Translations under genes and position numbers: made by a program | Part shown: one piece after another, positions 29,707 to 38,413 of the stretch | Layout of the letters: each line of letters opens with the position of its first letter | Numbering within the stretch: the stretch's first letter is position 1 | Notes under the pieces: model-generated | Seen by the model: the letters and a program-made list of their open reading frames with translations, nothing else | What the model was told of the DNA's origin: nothing | Database searches by the model: none | Assembly (NCBI GenBank): GCA_030525745.1 | Contig: JAUNED010000001.1 | Span: 62,001 to 126,000 of the forward strand | Reading direction: 5' to 3' | From: Lonepinella koalarum | Lineage (GTDB): Bacteria; Pseudomonadota; Gammaproteobacteria; Enterobacterales; Pasteurellaceae | Length of the DNA: 64,000 bases

Positions 29707-31062
29707 ATGCTAACCAACGCAGTTGTAATTTCGATCGTCGTGTTACTGGCATTAAGCCTGTTACGCGTGAATGTTGTGATTGCCTTAGTCATTTCTGCTT
29801 TAACGGCAGGTTTGATCGGCGATTTGGGGATGTCTAAAACCATTTCGGTGTTTACCGGTGGTTTAGGCGGTGGTGCTGAAGTGGCGATGAACTATGCCAT
29901 TTTAGGGGCGTTTGCTGTGGCGATTTCTAAATCCGGTATCACAGATTTATTGGCGTATAAAGTAATTAAACGCCTAGGTAAAACACCAAGTGGCAGTTCA
30001 GTTTCTGGCGTGAAATATTTCATTCTGGCCGTGCTTGTGCTGTTTTCAATGTCTTCACAAAACCTTATCCCGGTGCATATCGCCTTTATTCCAATTGTTG
30101 TACCGCCATTGTTAGCGATTTTTAACCGTTTAAATTTAGACCGCCGTGCTGTGGCTTGCGTTTTAACCTTCGGTTTAACCGCAACTTATATGTTGTTGCC
30201 GGTGGGATTCGGTAAAATCTTTATTGAAAGCATTTTAGTTAAAAATATTAATGAAGCCGGTGCAAGTTTAGGATTGCAAACTAATGTTGCCGAAGTGTCA
30301 TTGGCCATGGCAATTCCGGTTATCGGTATGATTTTAGGTTTATTATTTGCGATTTTTGTGAGCTATCGTAAACCTCGCCAATACACTGCAGATAATACTG
30401 AATTTGGCACAACAGAAATTGAACAACATATCGCCAATATTAAACCTTTACACATTGGCGTAAGTTTAGCTGCTATCGTAGTGACTTTTGCATTGCAATT
30501 ATTCACCAGCTCGACCATTATCGGTGGTTTAGCCGGTTTAGTGATTTTTGCTGTTTTCGGTATTTTCAAACTGAAAGAAAGCAACGACATTTTTCAACAA
30601 GGCTTACGTTTAATGGCAATGATCGGCTTTGTCATGATTGCTGCCTCAGGCTTTGCGAAAGTGATCAATGAAACCGGCCATGTAGCGGCGTTAGTAGAAA
30701 CTTTTAGCCAAGGTTTAGGTGCAGGTAATAAAGGTATTGCGGCATTCTTAATGTTATTAGTGGGCTTATTTATCACTATGGGCATTGGTTCCTCTTTCTC
30801 TACAGTACCAATTATTACCTCTATTTATGTACCGCTTTGCTTGGCGCTCGGCTTCTCGCCGTTGGCAACGGTATGTATTGTTGGTGTTGCTGCCGCCTTA
30901 GGTGATGCAGGTTCACCTGCTTCTGACTCGACCTTAGGACCGACTTCCGGCCTCAATGCAGACGGCAAGCACGACCACATCGCAGACAGTGTTGTGCCGA
31001 CCTTCTTGCACTTCAACCTGCCTTTATTGGCTTTCGGCTGGATTGCTGCAATGGTGTTATAA
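29707..31062 (+). CDS. Na+/H+ antiporter family transporter
   Basis: 451 residues with about eleven hydrophobic segments (first at 4-40). Sequences such as GGLGGGAEVAMNYAILGAFA (about 51-70), SQNLIPVHIAFIPIVVPPLL (about 118-137) and DAGSPASDSTLGPTSGLN (about 402-419) identify the NhaC-like branch annotated as Na+/H+ antiporter family; some relatives move amino acids. Same gene follows rnt in H. influenzae, as I recall. The true substrate is not settled by sequence. AAGGAAATATT precedes the ATG. Confidence 0.8.
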   Translation: MLTNAVVISIVVLLALSLLRVNVVIALVISALTAGLIGDLGMSKTISVFTGGLGGGAEVAMNYAILGAFAVAISKSGITDLLAYKVIKRLGKTPSGSSVSGVKYFILAVLVLFSMSSQNLIPVHIAFIPIVVPPLLAIFNRLNLDRRAVACVLTFGLTATYMLLPVGFGKIFIESILVKNINEAGASLGLQTNVAEVSLAMAIPVIGMILGLLFAIFVSYRKPRQYTADNTEFGTTEIEQHIANIKPLHIGVSLAAIVVTFALQLFTSSTIIGGLAGLVIFAVFGIFKLKESNDIFQQGLRLMAMIGFVMIAASGFAKVINETGHVAALVETFSQGLGAGNKGIAAFLMLLVGLFITMGIGSSFSTVPIITSIYVPLCLALGFSPLATVCIVGVAAALGDAGSPASDSTLGPTSGLNADGKHDHIADSVVPTFLHFNLPLLAFGWIAAMVL

Positions 31063-31068
31063 TCCAAT

Positions 31069-31093
31069 ATCCTCCCTTTGGGGAGGATTTTTG
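31069..31093 (+). terminator. terminator after the antiporter gene
   Basis: ATCCTCCC and GGGAGGAT around a four-base loop, then TTTTTG. It ends only a dozen bases before the priC start codon, so priC must use a promoter inside the antiporter gene or rely on read-through. Confidence 0.75.
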
Positions 31094-31104
31094 TTTGGAG
31101 CATT

Positions 31105-31680
31105 ATGGCTAATTTTAACCCCCTTATACAACAGTTGAATGATGCTTTAGAACGGCTTTATCAACAATATGCAGATCAATATACACAGTCAATTTCAGCA
31201 AAATTTGACCGCACTTTATTCAGCGAAGATTTTCAGCCCTTTGCTTTTTATTATGCCGAATTACAACACACATTGTCACAATTAAGTAGCTTAAATGAAA
31301 AAGAGACAACGGAAATTGATTTTTTAGCGGAAAAATTAATTGCACAATGTACGGCCTTGCAAGAAGCCTTATTGAAACAAGATAAAGGAGAGAAAAGTGC
31401 GGTCAAACTTCGCCCTTTTTTAAACAAGAGAGAGCAACTCCGTCGAGAGATTGATCAACTTCCGCCCAGAGAACGGTTGGAAAAATATTACGAAGCATTA
31501 CAAAAGCTCAATGAAAAAATCAATGAAAAAACAGACGAATTACAAACTCTACTTTCCACTGAACAAAAAGGCTTATGCCAAAAACAACTGGAACAGTTTT
31601 ATCAACGTCGCCAAAATTGTTTAGAGGCAATAGAATTATTGGAAGAATATTTGGCGTTTAAGGAAAATCAAGGAATATAA
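31105..31680 (+). CDS. priC: primosomal replication protein PriC
   Basis: 191 residues from the ATG at 31105 (TTGGAG in front). PriC restarts collapsed replication forks by loading DnaB independently of PriA. The protein is mainly helical, with the conserved PFAFYYAELQ (about 47-56) and a C-terminal RRQNCLEAIELLEEYL (about 168-183). It contains two uptake signals. Length is slightly above E. coli PriC (175). Its stop is immediately followed by the stop of the convergent XRE gene. Confidence 0.82.
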   Translation: MANFNPLIQQLNDALERLYQQYADQYTQSISAKFDRTLFSEDFQPFAFYYAELQHTLSQLSSLNEKETTEIDFLAEKLIAQCTALQEALLKQDKGEKSAVKLRPFLNKREQLRREIDQLPPRERLEKYYEALQKLNEKINEKTDELQTLLSTEQKGLCQKQLEQFYQRRQNCLEAIELLEEYLAFKENQGI

Positions 31681-31935
31681 TTATTTCAGGATCAATTGTT
31701 GTAGTTGAGTCAAGACTGAAGCAGGATCTAATTCCAACGCATTACAATATAAAATAAACTCAAAGGCATCTAAACGCCGGTCTCCTGTTTCTATTTTTCC
31801 CACAAAAGAAGATACAACGCCCATTTTTTCACATAATGCACGTTGTGATAAACCGAGTTCTTGTCGCCGACTGATAAATAAATTTCTCAGCCAAAGATAC
31901 TCATTAGAATGTATCGATGATCTTAAATTACTCAT
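31681..31935 (-). CDS. XRE-family transcriptional regulator
   Basis: 84 residues, almost only a Cro/CI-type helix-turn-helix (about 20-74): RQELGLSQRALCEKMGVVSS, FVGKIETGDRRLDAFEF. No protease, sensor or dimerisation domain beyond a short tail. Its start codon abuts a perfect 21-base palindrome and a second similar palindrome lies 27 bases further, so it very likely represses itself and the divergent membrane gene at 32011. Convergent with priC with no gap. Resembles solitary XRE regulators; not obviously phage. Confidence 0.85.
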   Translation of the reverse strand: MSNLRSSIHSNEYLWLRNLFISRRQELGLSQRALCEKMGVVSSFVGKIETGDRRLDAFEFILYCNALELDPASVLTQLQQLILK

Positions 31936-31955
31936 TGCACCTATTTTAGGTGCAA
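31935..31955. promoter_or_regulatory. operator 1 of the XRE/membrane-protein pair
   Basis: Perfect palindrome TTGCACCTA-TTT-TAGGTGCAA. The core ACCTATTTTAGGT recurs in operator 2. It covers the XRE start codon's first base and the -35 box of the rightward promoter. Confidence 0.75.
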
Positions 31956-31963
31956 GCTATAAT
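31935..31963 (+). promoter_or_regulatory. promoter of the membrane-protein gene at 32011
   Basis: TTGCAC (31935-31940), a 17-base spacer and TATAAT (31958-31963). The -35 lies in operator 1 and the expected start point in operator 2, so a bound regulator would block RNA polymerase. Confidence 0.7.
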
Positions 31964-31964
31964 A

Positions 31965-31979
31965 AACCTGTTTTAGGTT
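31965..31979. promoter_or_regulatory. operator 2 of the XRE/membrane-protein pair
   Basis: AACCTGTTTTAGGTT, an inverted repeat with the ACCT...AGGT half-sites of operator 1; centres are 27 bases apart. It overlaps the predicted transcription start of the rightward gene. Confidence 0.68.
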
Positions 31980-32010
31980 CATTTCTTAAAAATTATAGGA
32001 GTAAAATAAG

Positions 32011-32388
32011 ATGACATTTTTTCAGAAAACATTTGGTGGGCTAAATTTATCTTATTATGTAAGACATTTTTTGTTTGGCTTGATTTTTTTCGCTATTTTC
32101 TTTTTCAGCTTAGTTTGGAATAATCCTCATCCGGCAGTGAGCGGGAAAATAGCTATAACATTGGTTTTATTGCTATTGCAATTGTTATATCCCTATGCAA
32201 GATTTGTTTATGAAAGTGTTATAGATTATATTTTCGGAGACAATGTTTTTATAGTGAATGCGGTAATTATGCTGTCAGTGAAATTTTCAACGATGGCGAT
32301 ATGTTGGATTTTATCCCCGTTCATTGCTCCATTGGGAATGTTGTATCTCTATTTTTACTACACGAAACAAGAAAAAGAAAATTCCTAG
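32011..32388 (+). CDS. membrane protein controlled by the divergent XRE regulator
   Basis: 125 residues with three or four hydrophobic segments (about 20-38, 46-65, 80-100 and 104-116) and a charged tail KQEKENS. A good ribosome site (TAGGAG) precedes the ATG. I recognise no family. The divergent repressor with two operators is the only clue: the protein seems to be made only when the repressor is released. It is AT-rich, and ends at a strong terminator. Confidence 0.65.
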   Translation: MTFFQKTFGGLNLSYYVRHFLFGLIFFAIFFFSLVWNNPHPAVSGKIAITLVLLLLQLLYPYARFVYESVIDYIFGDNVFIVNAVIMLSVKFSTMAICWILSPFIAPLGMLYLYFYYTKQEKENS

Positions 32389-32400
32389 ACTAAATAATAC

Positions 32401-32428
32401 AAGCCGTTTCTATGAAACGGCTTTTTTA
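32401..32428 (+). terminator. terminator after the XRE-controlled membrane gene
   Basis: AAGCCGTTTC and GAAACGGCTT with a three-base loop, then six T. Separates this unit from convergent ubiF. Confidence 0.87.
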
Positions 32429-32432
32429 TGGG

Positions 32433-33602
32433 TTATAGTCCCAACGCATATTTCAAGGCTTTTTTCTTTAAAGGTGTAGCTTTTTGAGCTGCCATTAAGG
32501 CTAAATTTCGGACAATTTTAAGGGGTAAAATATCTTCTTTAAAGGCTTTATAGAATAAATCCATGCCACTTTGCATGAGTAAATTATCGGCTTTACGTTT
32601 ACGTTCATACGCATTTAGGCTTTCAAAATCTGCCAAATTTTGACCGCACTTTTTAGCATGTTGAGCAACTTCTAACAAGGCTTTTACATCTTTAAACCCC
32701 AAATTTACTCCTTGCCCAGCCAATGGATTGATAGTATGAGCCGCATCGCCAATTAATACCACACCGTTGTTGAAATAACGTTGAGCATGGCGACGAGTGA
32801 GTTCAAAACTATTGGCGGTTTGCACATGAATTTTGCCTAGTCGAGGAGAAAACGCCGATAGTATTTCCTCTGTCAGTTTTTCTGTGGATAAGGATTTTAA
32901 ATAGCGGATTTTTTCCGGTGCGTCATACCACACCAAGCAACCTTGGTTGCCAAGTAAAGGTAAAAAGGCTCTTGGGCCGGAAGGAAAAAATTGCTGCCAA
33001 GTGATATCTTGTTGGGGAAGTTCGGTTTCCACCAAAATTAATAAACAACTTTGGCGATATTGCCAGCCGGTCAAACCAATACCGGCTTTTTGGCGAAATT
33101 GGGAATTAGCCCCATCGGCAGCAATAATCAATGGGGAACTAAATGCTTCCCCGTTATCTAAAAAAATCTGCCAATTTTCACCGCACTTTTCGGCGTTTAT
33201 TATTGTGGAGCCAAGGGAGGTTGTAGCATTGTGAAAATCCCTTAATCGTTGCCACAAACCTAGCTGAATAATGTTGTTTTCCACCATAAAGCCAAGTTCC
33301 GACAGACCAAGTTCATTACTGTGAAAATGGGTGGAAAACCCCTCGATTTCCCAAGTTTCCAATTGTCGATAAGGGCAAATACGCATTTTTTCGATATATT
33401 GCCAAGCACCGAGATCCTGCAATAAATGCACGGAAGCAGCGCTAATGGCGGAAATACGCAAATCGTAGGCCTGGTGGGATTGAAATTGTGGTAATGATTG
33501 CTGTTCGATGACATGAAGATTTAGACCCTGTTGTGCCAGCCCCACAGCAGCCGCTGCACCAACCATGCCTCCACCGACAATAATAATGTCTTTTCGTTGC
33601 AT
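32433..33602 (-). CDS. ubiF: ubiquinone hydroxylase of the UbiF/UbiH/UbiI family
   Basis: 389-residue FAD monooxygenase. The N-terminal dinucleotide motif is IIIVGGGMVGAAAAVGLA (about 6-23), and the second FAD motif is VLIGDAAHTINPLAGQGVNLG (about 284-304; 21 residues long, here given by ends). These enzymes hydroxylate the benzoquinone ring in aerobic ubiquinone synthesis. I choose UbiF because the gene is divergent from miaB, as in E. coli; UbiI or UbiH remain possible without alignment. Confidence 0.75.
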   Translation of the reverse strand: MQRKDIIIVGGGMVGAAAAVGLAQQGLNLHVIEQQSLPQFQSHQAYDLRISAISAASVHLLQDLGAWQYIEKMRICPYRQLETWEIEGFSTHFHSNELGLSELGFMVENNIIQLGLWQRLRDFHNATTSLGSTIINAEKCGENWQIFLDNGEAFSSPLIIAADGANSQFRQKAGIGLTGWQYRQSCLLILVETELPQQDITWQQFFPSGPRAFLPLLGNQGCLVWYDAPEKIRYLKSLSTEKLTEEILSAFSPRLGKIHVQTANSFELTRRHAQRYFNNGVVLIGDAAHTINPLAGQGVNLGFKDVKALLEVAQHAKKCGQNLADFESLNAYERKRKADNLLMQSGMDLFYKAFKEDILPLKIVRNLALMAAQKATPLKKKALKYALGL

Positions 33603-33721
33603 TTTTCCCTCCGAAAATATTGTGCTTTTTTAACATAAAGAAATATGACAAAACAAGCTCTTCTGTGTAAAATATGCTCCGATTTTTTACCCTAAACGAT
33701 TTAATCGCATTTATTTTAATT

Positions 33722-35146
33722 ATGACGCAAAAATTACATATTACCACTTGGGGCTGCCAGATGAATGAGTATGACTCGTCCAAAATGGCAGATTTATTAC
33801 ATGCTACTCATGGTCTTGAACTGACGGATACACCTGAAGAAGCCGATATTTTACTGCTAAATACCTGTTCAATTCGTGAGAAAGCACAAGAGAAAGTGTT
33901 TTCCCAATTGGGTCGTTGGAAAGATTGGAAGAAAAACAAGCCGGAATTAATTATCGGTGTGGGCGGTTGTGTTGCTTCACAAGAAGGTGAACATATCCGT
34001 GATCGTGCGCCTTTTGTGGATATTGTCTTTGGGCCGCAAACCTTGCACCGTTTACCGGAAATGATTAACCAAATTCGAGGAGGAAAAAGTTCGGTAGTCG
34101 ATATTTCTTTCCCTGAAATTGAAAAATTTGACCGCTTGCCTGAACCACGAGCTGAAGGGCCGACAGCCTTTGTTTCCATTATGGAAGGTTGCAATAAATA
34201 TTGTTCCTTCTGTGTAGTGCCTTATACTCGAGGAGAAGAAGTCAGCCGCCCGGTTGATGATGTGTTGTTTGAAATCGCTCAACTTGCGGAACAAGGTGTG
34301 CGTGAAGTGAATTTATTGGGGCAAAACGTGAATGCTTATCGTGGGGCAACGCATGATGGCGGTATTTGCACCTTTGCGGAATTGTTACGTTTGGTTGCTT
34401 CTATTGACGGCATTGACCGTTTGCGTTTCACTACCAGCCACCCGATTGAATTTAGCGATGATATTATTGATGTATATCGTGATACACCGGAATTGGTGAG
34501 TTTCCTACATTTACCGGTGCAGAGTGGTTCGGATCGTGTGCTGACAATGATGAAACGAAATCATACCGCACTTGAATATAAATCCATTATTCGTAAATTG
34601 CGTGCAGTGCGCCCTGAAATTCAAATCAGCTCAGATTTTATTGTCGGTTTCCCCGGCGAAACGGCACAGGATTTTGAAGACACAATGAATTTGATTGCGC
34701 AAGTGAATTTTGACATGAGTTTTAGTTTTATTTATTCAGCCCGTCCCGGCACACCGGCAGCAGATTTGCCTGATGATGTGAGTGAAGAAGAGAAAAAACA
34801 ACGCTTATATGTACTACAACAACGCATTAACAACCAAGCTGCGCAATTCAGCAGAGCAATGTTGGGGACAGAACAACGAGTATTGGTGGAAGGGCCTTCC
34901 AAAAAAGACATTATGGAATTGACAGGTCGCACAGAAACCAACCGTATCGTTAATTTCAAAGGTACACCGGACATGATTGGCAAATTTGTGGATATTAAAA
35001 TTACCGATGTGTATACCAATTCCTTGCGTGGCGATGTTATTCGCACCGAAGATCAAATGGGGCTAAGAGTTGTACAATCTCCCCAAGCCGTTATTAACCG
35101 CACTCGTAAAGAGGACGAACTAGGCGTTGGGAAATTTGTTATTTAA
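33722..35146 (+). CDS. miaB: tRNA-2-methylthio-N6-dimethylallyladenosine synthase
   Basis: 474 residues from the ATG at 33722. Radical-SAM enzyme that adds the methylthio group to i6A37 in tRNA; it acts after MiaA, also in this window. N-terminal cysteines at [21 protein letters not shown] and [11 protein letters not shown] bind the auxiliary cluster; the SAM cluster is in [18 protein letters not shown] (about 155-172). A C-terminal TRAM domain follows. The open frame has an upstream extension of 16 residues, not typical of the family. Confidence 0.96.
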   Translation: MTQKLHITTWGCQMNEYDSSKMADLLHATHGLELTDTPEEADILLLNTCSIREKAQEKVFSQLGRWKDWKKNKPELIIGVGGCVASQEGEHIRDRAPFVDIVFGPQTLHRLPEMINQIRGGKSSVVDISFPEIEKFDRLPEPRAEGPTAFVSIMEGCNKYCSFCVVPYTRGEEVSRPVDDVLFEIAQLAEQGVREVNLLGQNVNAYRGATHDGGICTFAELLRLVASIDGIDRLRFTTSHPIEFSDDIIDVYRDTPELVSFLHLPVQSGSDRVLTMMKRNHTALEYKSIIRKLRAVRPEIQISSDFIVGFPGETAQDFEDTMNLIAQVNFDMSFSFIYSARPGTPAADLPDDVSEEEKKQRLYVLQQRINNQAAQFSRAMLGTEQRVLVEGPSKKDIMELTGRTETNRIVNFKGTPDMIGKFVDIKITDVYTNSLRGDVIRTEDQMGLRVVQSPQAVINRTRKEDELGVGKFVI

Positions 35147-35162
35147 CAGCCGCTTCAAACAT

Positions 35163-35196
35163 AAAAAACAGCCACATGATTGTGGCTGTTTTTTTA
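35163..35196 (+). terminator. terminator after miaB
   Basis: ACAGCCACA and TGTGGCTGT around TGAT, with A and T flanks extending the stem to about 14 pairs. The same hairpin, with one loop base changed, occurs at 38346-38382 after the TRAP operon. Confidence 0.88.
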
Positions 35197-35296
35197 TATT
35201 ATCATCACAAATTTTATTTCAAATGTTCATTGTAATCTCAAAAGTGCAATAAAGTTCAGTTTTCACTATTCGTGATATTTCCTTGAAAGAAATGCA

Positions 35297-35318
35297 TTTT
35301 GTGAAATTTGTCACAAAA
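35297..35318. promoter_or_regulatory. CRP-like site 1
   Basis: Contains the exact CRP core TGTGA-AATTTG-TCACA (35300-35315). Confidence 0.72.
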
Positions 35319-35338
35319 TTGTCTTTTTATTGTTTTAA

Positions 35339-35360
35339 AAATGTGATCTTTGTCATATTT
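35339..35360. promoter_or_regulatory. CRP-like site 2
   Basis: AAATGTGATCTTTGTCATATTT; the left half-site is perfect and the right half-site has one change in the core. Confidence 0.7.
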
Positions 35361-35498
35361 CAAAAGATTGGTTGTTGAACATTTTTCGTGTCGGTGTATT
35401 GTGAGGGCTAGCCTGCTTCTTTTTAGACTGTTGTTATTTTTAATCTAAATTAAGGTTTTTTAATTCTCTTTCCTAACTAACAACAAGGAGACTTCAAT

Positions 35499-36488
35499 AT
35501 GAAAATCGGCTCTTACAAAACGACAGTAATTTCGACCGCACTTTTACTTTCTGCGGCTTTTTCAGTGCAAGCCAAAGATTTGGTGGTGTCCACTACGGCG
35601 AGTTTGGGGTCATTGCAATATGATACGACTGAGCATTTTGTGAAAGTAGCAAACGAAAAATTATCGGCTGCGAAATTAGACTATCAACTGAAGTTTTTTG
35701 GCTCAGGTCAATTAGGTACGGATAAAGATACTCAGCAAAAATTAAAATTAGGCACAATTGATATTGCGTTGTTATCTTCTACATTAGCAACCAATATTCC
35801 ACAAATGGCGATTTTTGAGCTGCCGTTTTTAATTACTAATCGTACTCAGCTTGCCAAAGTGGAAACGAACGTATTTTACCCTTATATTGCTCCGGAAATT
35901 GAGAAAAAGGGCTATAAAGTGATTGGTTTATGGGAAAATGGTTTCAGAAGCATTACTAATTCAACTCGCCCGATTAATAAGCCGGAAGATTTGAAAGGCT
36001 TAAAAATTAGAACGCCAAATAGTTCTTGGCGTTTAAAAATGTTCCAAGCTTGGGGTGCAAATCCAACACCGATTCCCTTTGGTGATGTCTTCATTGGTTT
36101 AAGAACGGGTGTGATTGACGGTCAGGAAAATCCTTTAACGAATATTTATGCGGCAAAATTACAAGAAGTACAAAAATATTTGAGTATTACAAACCATGTT
36201 TATTCTCCGGCATATTTGACTGTTGGGGCAAATTCCTATAAGAAATTACCACAAAATGTGAGAGAGATTATCGAAGAGGCCGCCAAAGAATCACAATCTT
36301 GGAGCTATAAGGAAGCAGACAGATTAGATAAAGAATTAGAGAAAAAATTGGTTGAAAGCGGTATGCAAATTAATGTGGCAGATACAAAAGCCTTTATGGA
36401 AGCAAGCAAACCAATCTACGATGAATTTATTTCCTCTGTTGAGCAGGGTAAATCATTGTTAGAAAAAACCTTGGAAGCAATCAAGTAG
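35499..36488 (+). CDS. dctP: TRAP transporter solute-binding protein (DctP family)
   Basis: 329 residues with a signal peptide (about 1-25, ending SVQA). A periplasmic binding protein for a carboxylate. The conserved arginine that holds the ligand carboxylate lies in GLKIRTPNS (about residue 170), and PFGDVFIGLRTGVIDGQENP (about 192-211) is the family hallmark. It heads a three-gene TRAP operon and has an AAGGAG ribosome site. Ligand unknown: dicarboxylates, sugar acids and sialic acid all use this family. CRP sites upstream suggest a carbon source. The signal-peptide codons include an uptake signal. Confidence 0.9.
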   Translation: MKIGSYKTTVISTALLLSAAFSVQAKDLVVSTTASLGSLQYDTTEHFVKVANEKLSAAKLDYQLKFFGSGQLGTDKDTQQKLKLGTIDIALLSSTLATNIPQMAIFELPFLITNRTQLAKVETNVFYPYIAPEIEKKGYKVIGLWENGFRSITNSTRPINKPEDLKGLKIRTPNSSWRLKMFQAWGANPTPIPFGDVFIGLRTGVIDGQENPLTNIYAAKLQEVQKYLSITNHVYSPAYLTVGANSYKKLPQNVREIIEEAAKESQSWSYKEADRLDKELEKKLVESGMQINVADTKAFMEASKPIYDEFISSVEQGKSLLEKTLEAIK

Positions 36489-36500
36489 AGAGATGTTCTT

Positions 36501-37061
36501 ATGGATTCCTTATTTAATCTATTTAAGAAGTTGCTCATCCTTATATCTGTGACGATATTAAGTGTATTGGCAATAATTATTGTATTTTCAATATTTTCTC
36601 GTTTTATTGGGAAATCACTCTATTGGTATGATGAAGTATCTGCGATTTTATTGGCTTGGCTGACCTTTTATGGGGCAGCCCTGGCAGCCTTAAATCGTAG
36701 TCATATGGGGTTTGCCAATTTAGTCGTATCAATGCCGTTACAAATTAAAAAAATCCTTTTTGTCTTTAATGAGATTTTAGTGATTGGTTTCTTTCTATTA
36801 CTGGCTTGGGCTGGATTTTATGTGTTGTCGATTTTTGGCGATGAAACTTTAACCAGTTTAGATTTCATTCCGTTATCTGTTGCACAATCGGCATTACCGA
36901 TTGGTTGCGTGTTATTTATTCTTGCAGAATTGCTATCAATGCCTCGTGCTTTTCTGTCTCTTTTGCAAGGAAAAACACAAGATGACGATGAAATTGAGCA
37001 AGCACTGAATGATGTCAATAACAATGCGGATATGCAAGCTGCTAAGGAGAAATTGTTATGA
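36501..37061 (+). CDS. dctQ: TRAP transporter small membrane subunit (DctQ family)
   Basis: 186 residues with four hydrophobic segments (about 8-32, 42-62, 82-105 and 125-148). WYDEVSAILLAWLTFYGAA (about 42-60) is the family core. The C-terminus is acidic and Asn-rich. It starts 12 bases after dctP and overlaps dctM by four bases (ATGA), so the subunits are made together; it bridges binding protein and permease. Confidence 0.9.
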   Translation: MDSLFNLFKKLLILISVTILSVLAIIIVFSIFSRFIGKSLYWYDEVSAILLAWLTFYGAALAALNRSHMGFANLVVSMPLQIKKILFVFNEILVIGFFLLLAWAGFYVLSIFGDETLTSLDFIPLSVAQSALPIGCVLFILAELLSMPRAFLSLLQGKTQDDDEIEQALNDVNNNADMQAAKEKLL

Positions 37062-38338
37062 TCGCTTTCTTAGTATTGATTGGGTTAATTTTACTTGTAA
37101 TGATTAATGTACCAATTGCAGTGGCGATTGGTATCGTTTCAGTCATTGGTATGTTGGTCACAAACAGTTTTGATTCTATCTACAATGTCGCATTGTCTAT
37201 TTTTGACGGTGCAACTAACTTTTCATTACTTGCTATCCCATTATTTATTCTTGCCGGTGCATTGATGAATACAGGCGGAATTTCCGTGCGTTTAATCAAT
37301 TTTGTTAATGCATTAATTGGCTTTGTGAAAGGCGGATTGGCTATGGTGAATGTGGGTGTTTCAATGATTTTTGCCGAAATATCCGGTTCATCTGTGGCTG
37401 ATGTTGCTGCATTGGGATCAATTTTAATCCCTGCAATGAAAAAACGGAAATATACGGCGACTTTTTCTGCTGCCGTAACCTCATCATCGGCATCATTAGC
37501 TGTCATTATTCCCCCTTCCTTACCAATGATTATTTATGGTGCAATGGCCGATGTCTCTATTTCTAAACTCTTTATTGCGGGGTTAGCAGCCGGTGGAATT
37601 GCTTCTTTAGGGATGTTTATTGTGTGCTATTATTATGCAGTCAAATATAACTTACCTCGAGAAGAGGCCTTTAGCTTGCGTAAATTATGTACTTCGTTTA
37701 AAGAAGCATTTTGGGCATTAACCTTACCTGTAATTATCTTGGGCGGTATAATGTCAGGCTTCACTACGGCAACCGAAGCAGCAGGTTTGGCAGTATTATT
37801 GGCCTTATTAATCGGTTTCTTTATTTATAAAGAACTTACTTTTCAAGCACTTTATAAAGCATTGGTTGAAAGTGTGAATGGCACATCTGTTGTGATGTTA
37901 TTGGTAGCGACTTCAGCAATTTTAGGATTATTCTTAACAGAGCAGGAAGTGCCACAACAAATGGCAGCATCGATTTTAAGTATTTCAGATAATAAATATG
38001 TCGTACTAATGATGTTGAATGTAATGTTATTTATTATTGGTATGTTCTTACACGGTGCTGCGGCGATTATTTTGGTTGTCCCTATTGTATTGCCTTTAAT
38101 TACACAACTAGGTATTGACCCAATTCATTTTGGTATTATTTTAACCCTAAATATCGCTATTGGTCAGCAAACTCCACCTGTTGCGAGTGTTCTTATTACC
38201 GCCTCATCTATTGCTAAAAAGGATATTTGGAGTGTCACTAAAGATAATGTTTGGTTTATTTTTGTCCTGTTTATCACATTGATGATGGTGACTTATATTC
38301 CTGCATTGACCGTTGGTGCTGTAAATTTCTTTTATTAA
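37058..38338 (+). CDS. dctM: TRAP transporter large permease subunit (DctM family)
   Basis: 426 residues with about twelve hydrophobic segments. Sequences FAEISGSSVADVAALGSILI (about 106-125), VIIPPSLPMIIYGAMADVSI and GQQTPPVASVLI identify the permease that couples uptake to the sodium gradient. It overlaps dctQ by four bases. Separate dctQ and dctM, rather than a fused form, distinguishes it from the Haemophilus SiaQM type. It ends at a hairpin nearly identical to that after miaB. Confidence 0.93.
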   Translation: MIAFLVLIGLILLVMINVPIAVAIGIVSVIGMLVTNSFDSIYNVALSIFDGATNFSLLAIPLFILAGALMNTGGISVRLINFVNALIGFVKGGLAMVNVGVSMIFAEISGSSVADVAALGSILIPAMKKRKYTATFSAAVTSSSASLAVIIPPSLPMIIYGAMADVSISKLFIAGLAAGGIASLGMFIVCYYYAVKYNLPREEAFSLRKLCTSFKEAFWALTLPVIILGGIMSGFTTATEAAGLAVLLALLIGFFIYKELTFQALYKALVESVNGTSVVMLLVATSAILGLFLTEQEVPQQMAASILSISDNKYVVLMMLNVMLFIIGMFLHGAAAIILVVPIVLPLITQLGIDPIHFGIILTLNIAIGQQTPPVASVLITASSIAKKDIWSVTKDNVWFIFVLFITLMMVTYIPALTVGAVNFFY

Positions 38339-38345
38339 CTAAAAT

Positions 38346-38382
38346 AAAAAACAGCCACACGATTGTGGCTGTTTTCTTTTTT
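38346..38382 (+). terminator. terminator after the TRAP operon
   Basis: ACAGCCACA and TGTGGCTGT around CGAT with A and T flanks. It is a near copy of the hairpin at 35163-35196. An uptake signal follows at 38401. Confidence 0.85.
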
Positions 38383-38413
38383 AAAACAGGTAAAAATTTT
38401 ACCGCACTTTGGG

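Larger units (their letters stand above)
35147..35498. other. 352-bp regulatory region of the TRAP operon
   Basis: After the miaB terminator the region is AT-rich and holds no gene. It contains two CRP-like sites (35297-35318 and 35339-35360), with centres 42 bases apart, about four helical turns. The distance to the first TRAP gene leaves room for a promoter and leader of roughly 100 bases. Confidence 0.6.

Noticed and set aside
31681..32388. Toxin-antitoxin pair
   Set aside because: The two genes are divergent with a shared operator region rather than a tandem operon, and the membrane protein shows no known toxin motif; it remains possible and is given only as a test in the findings.
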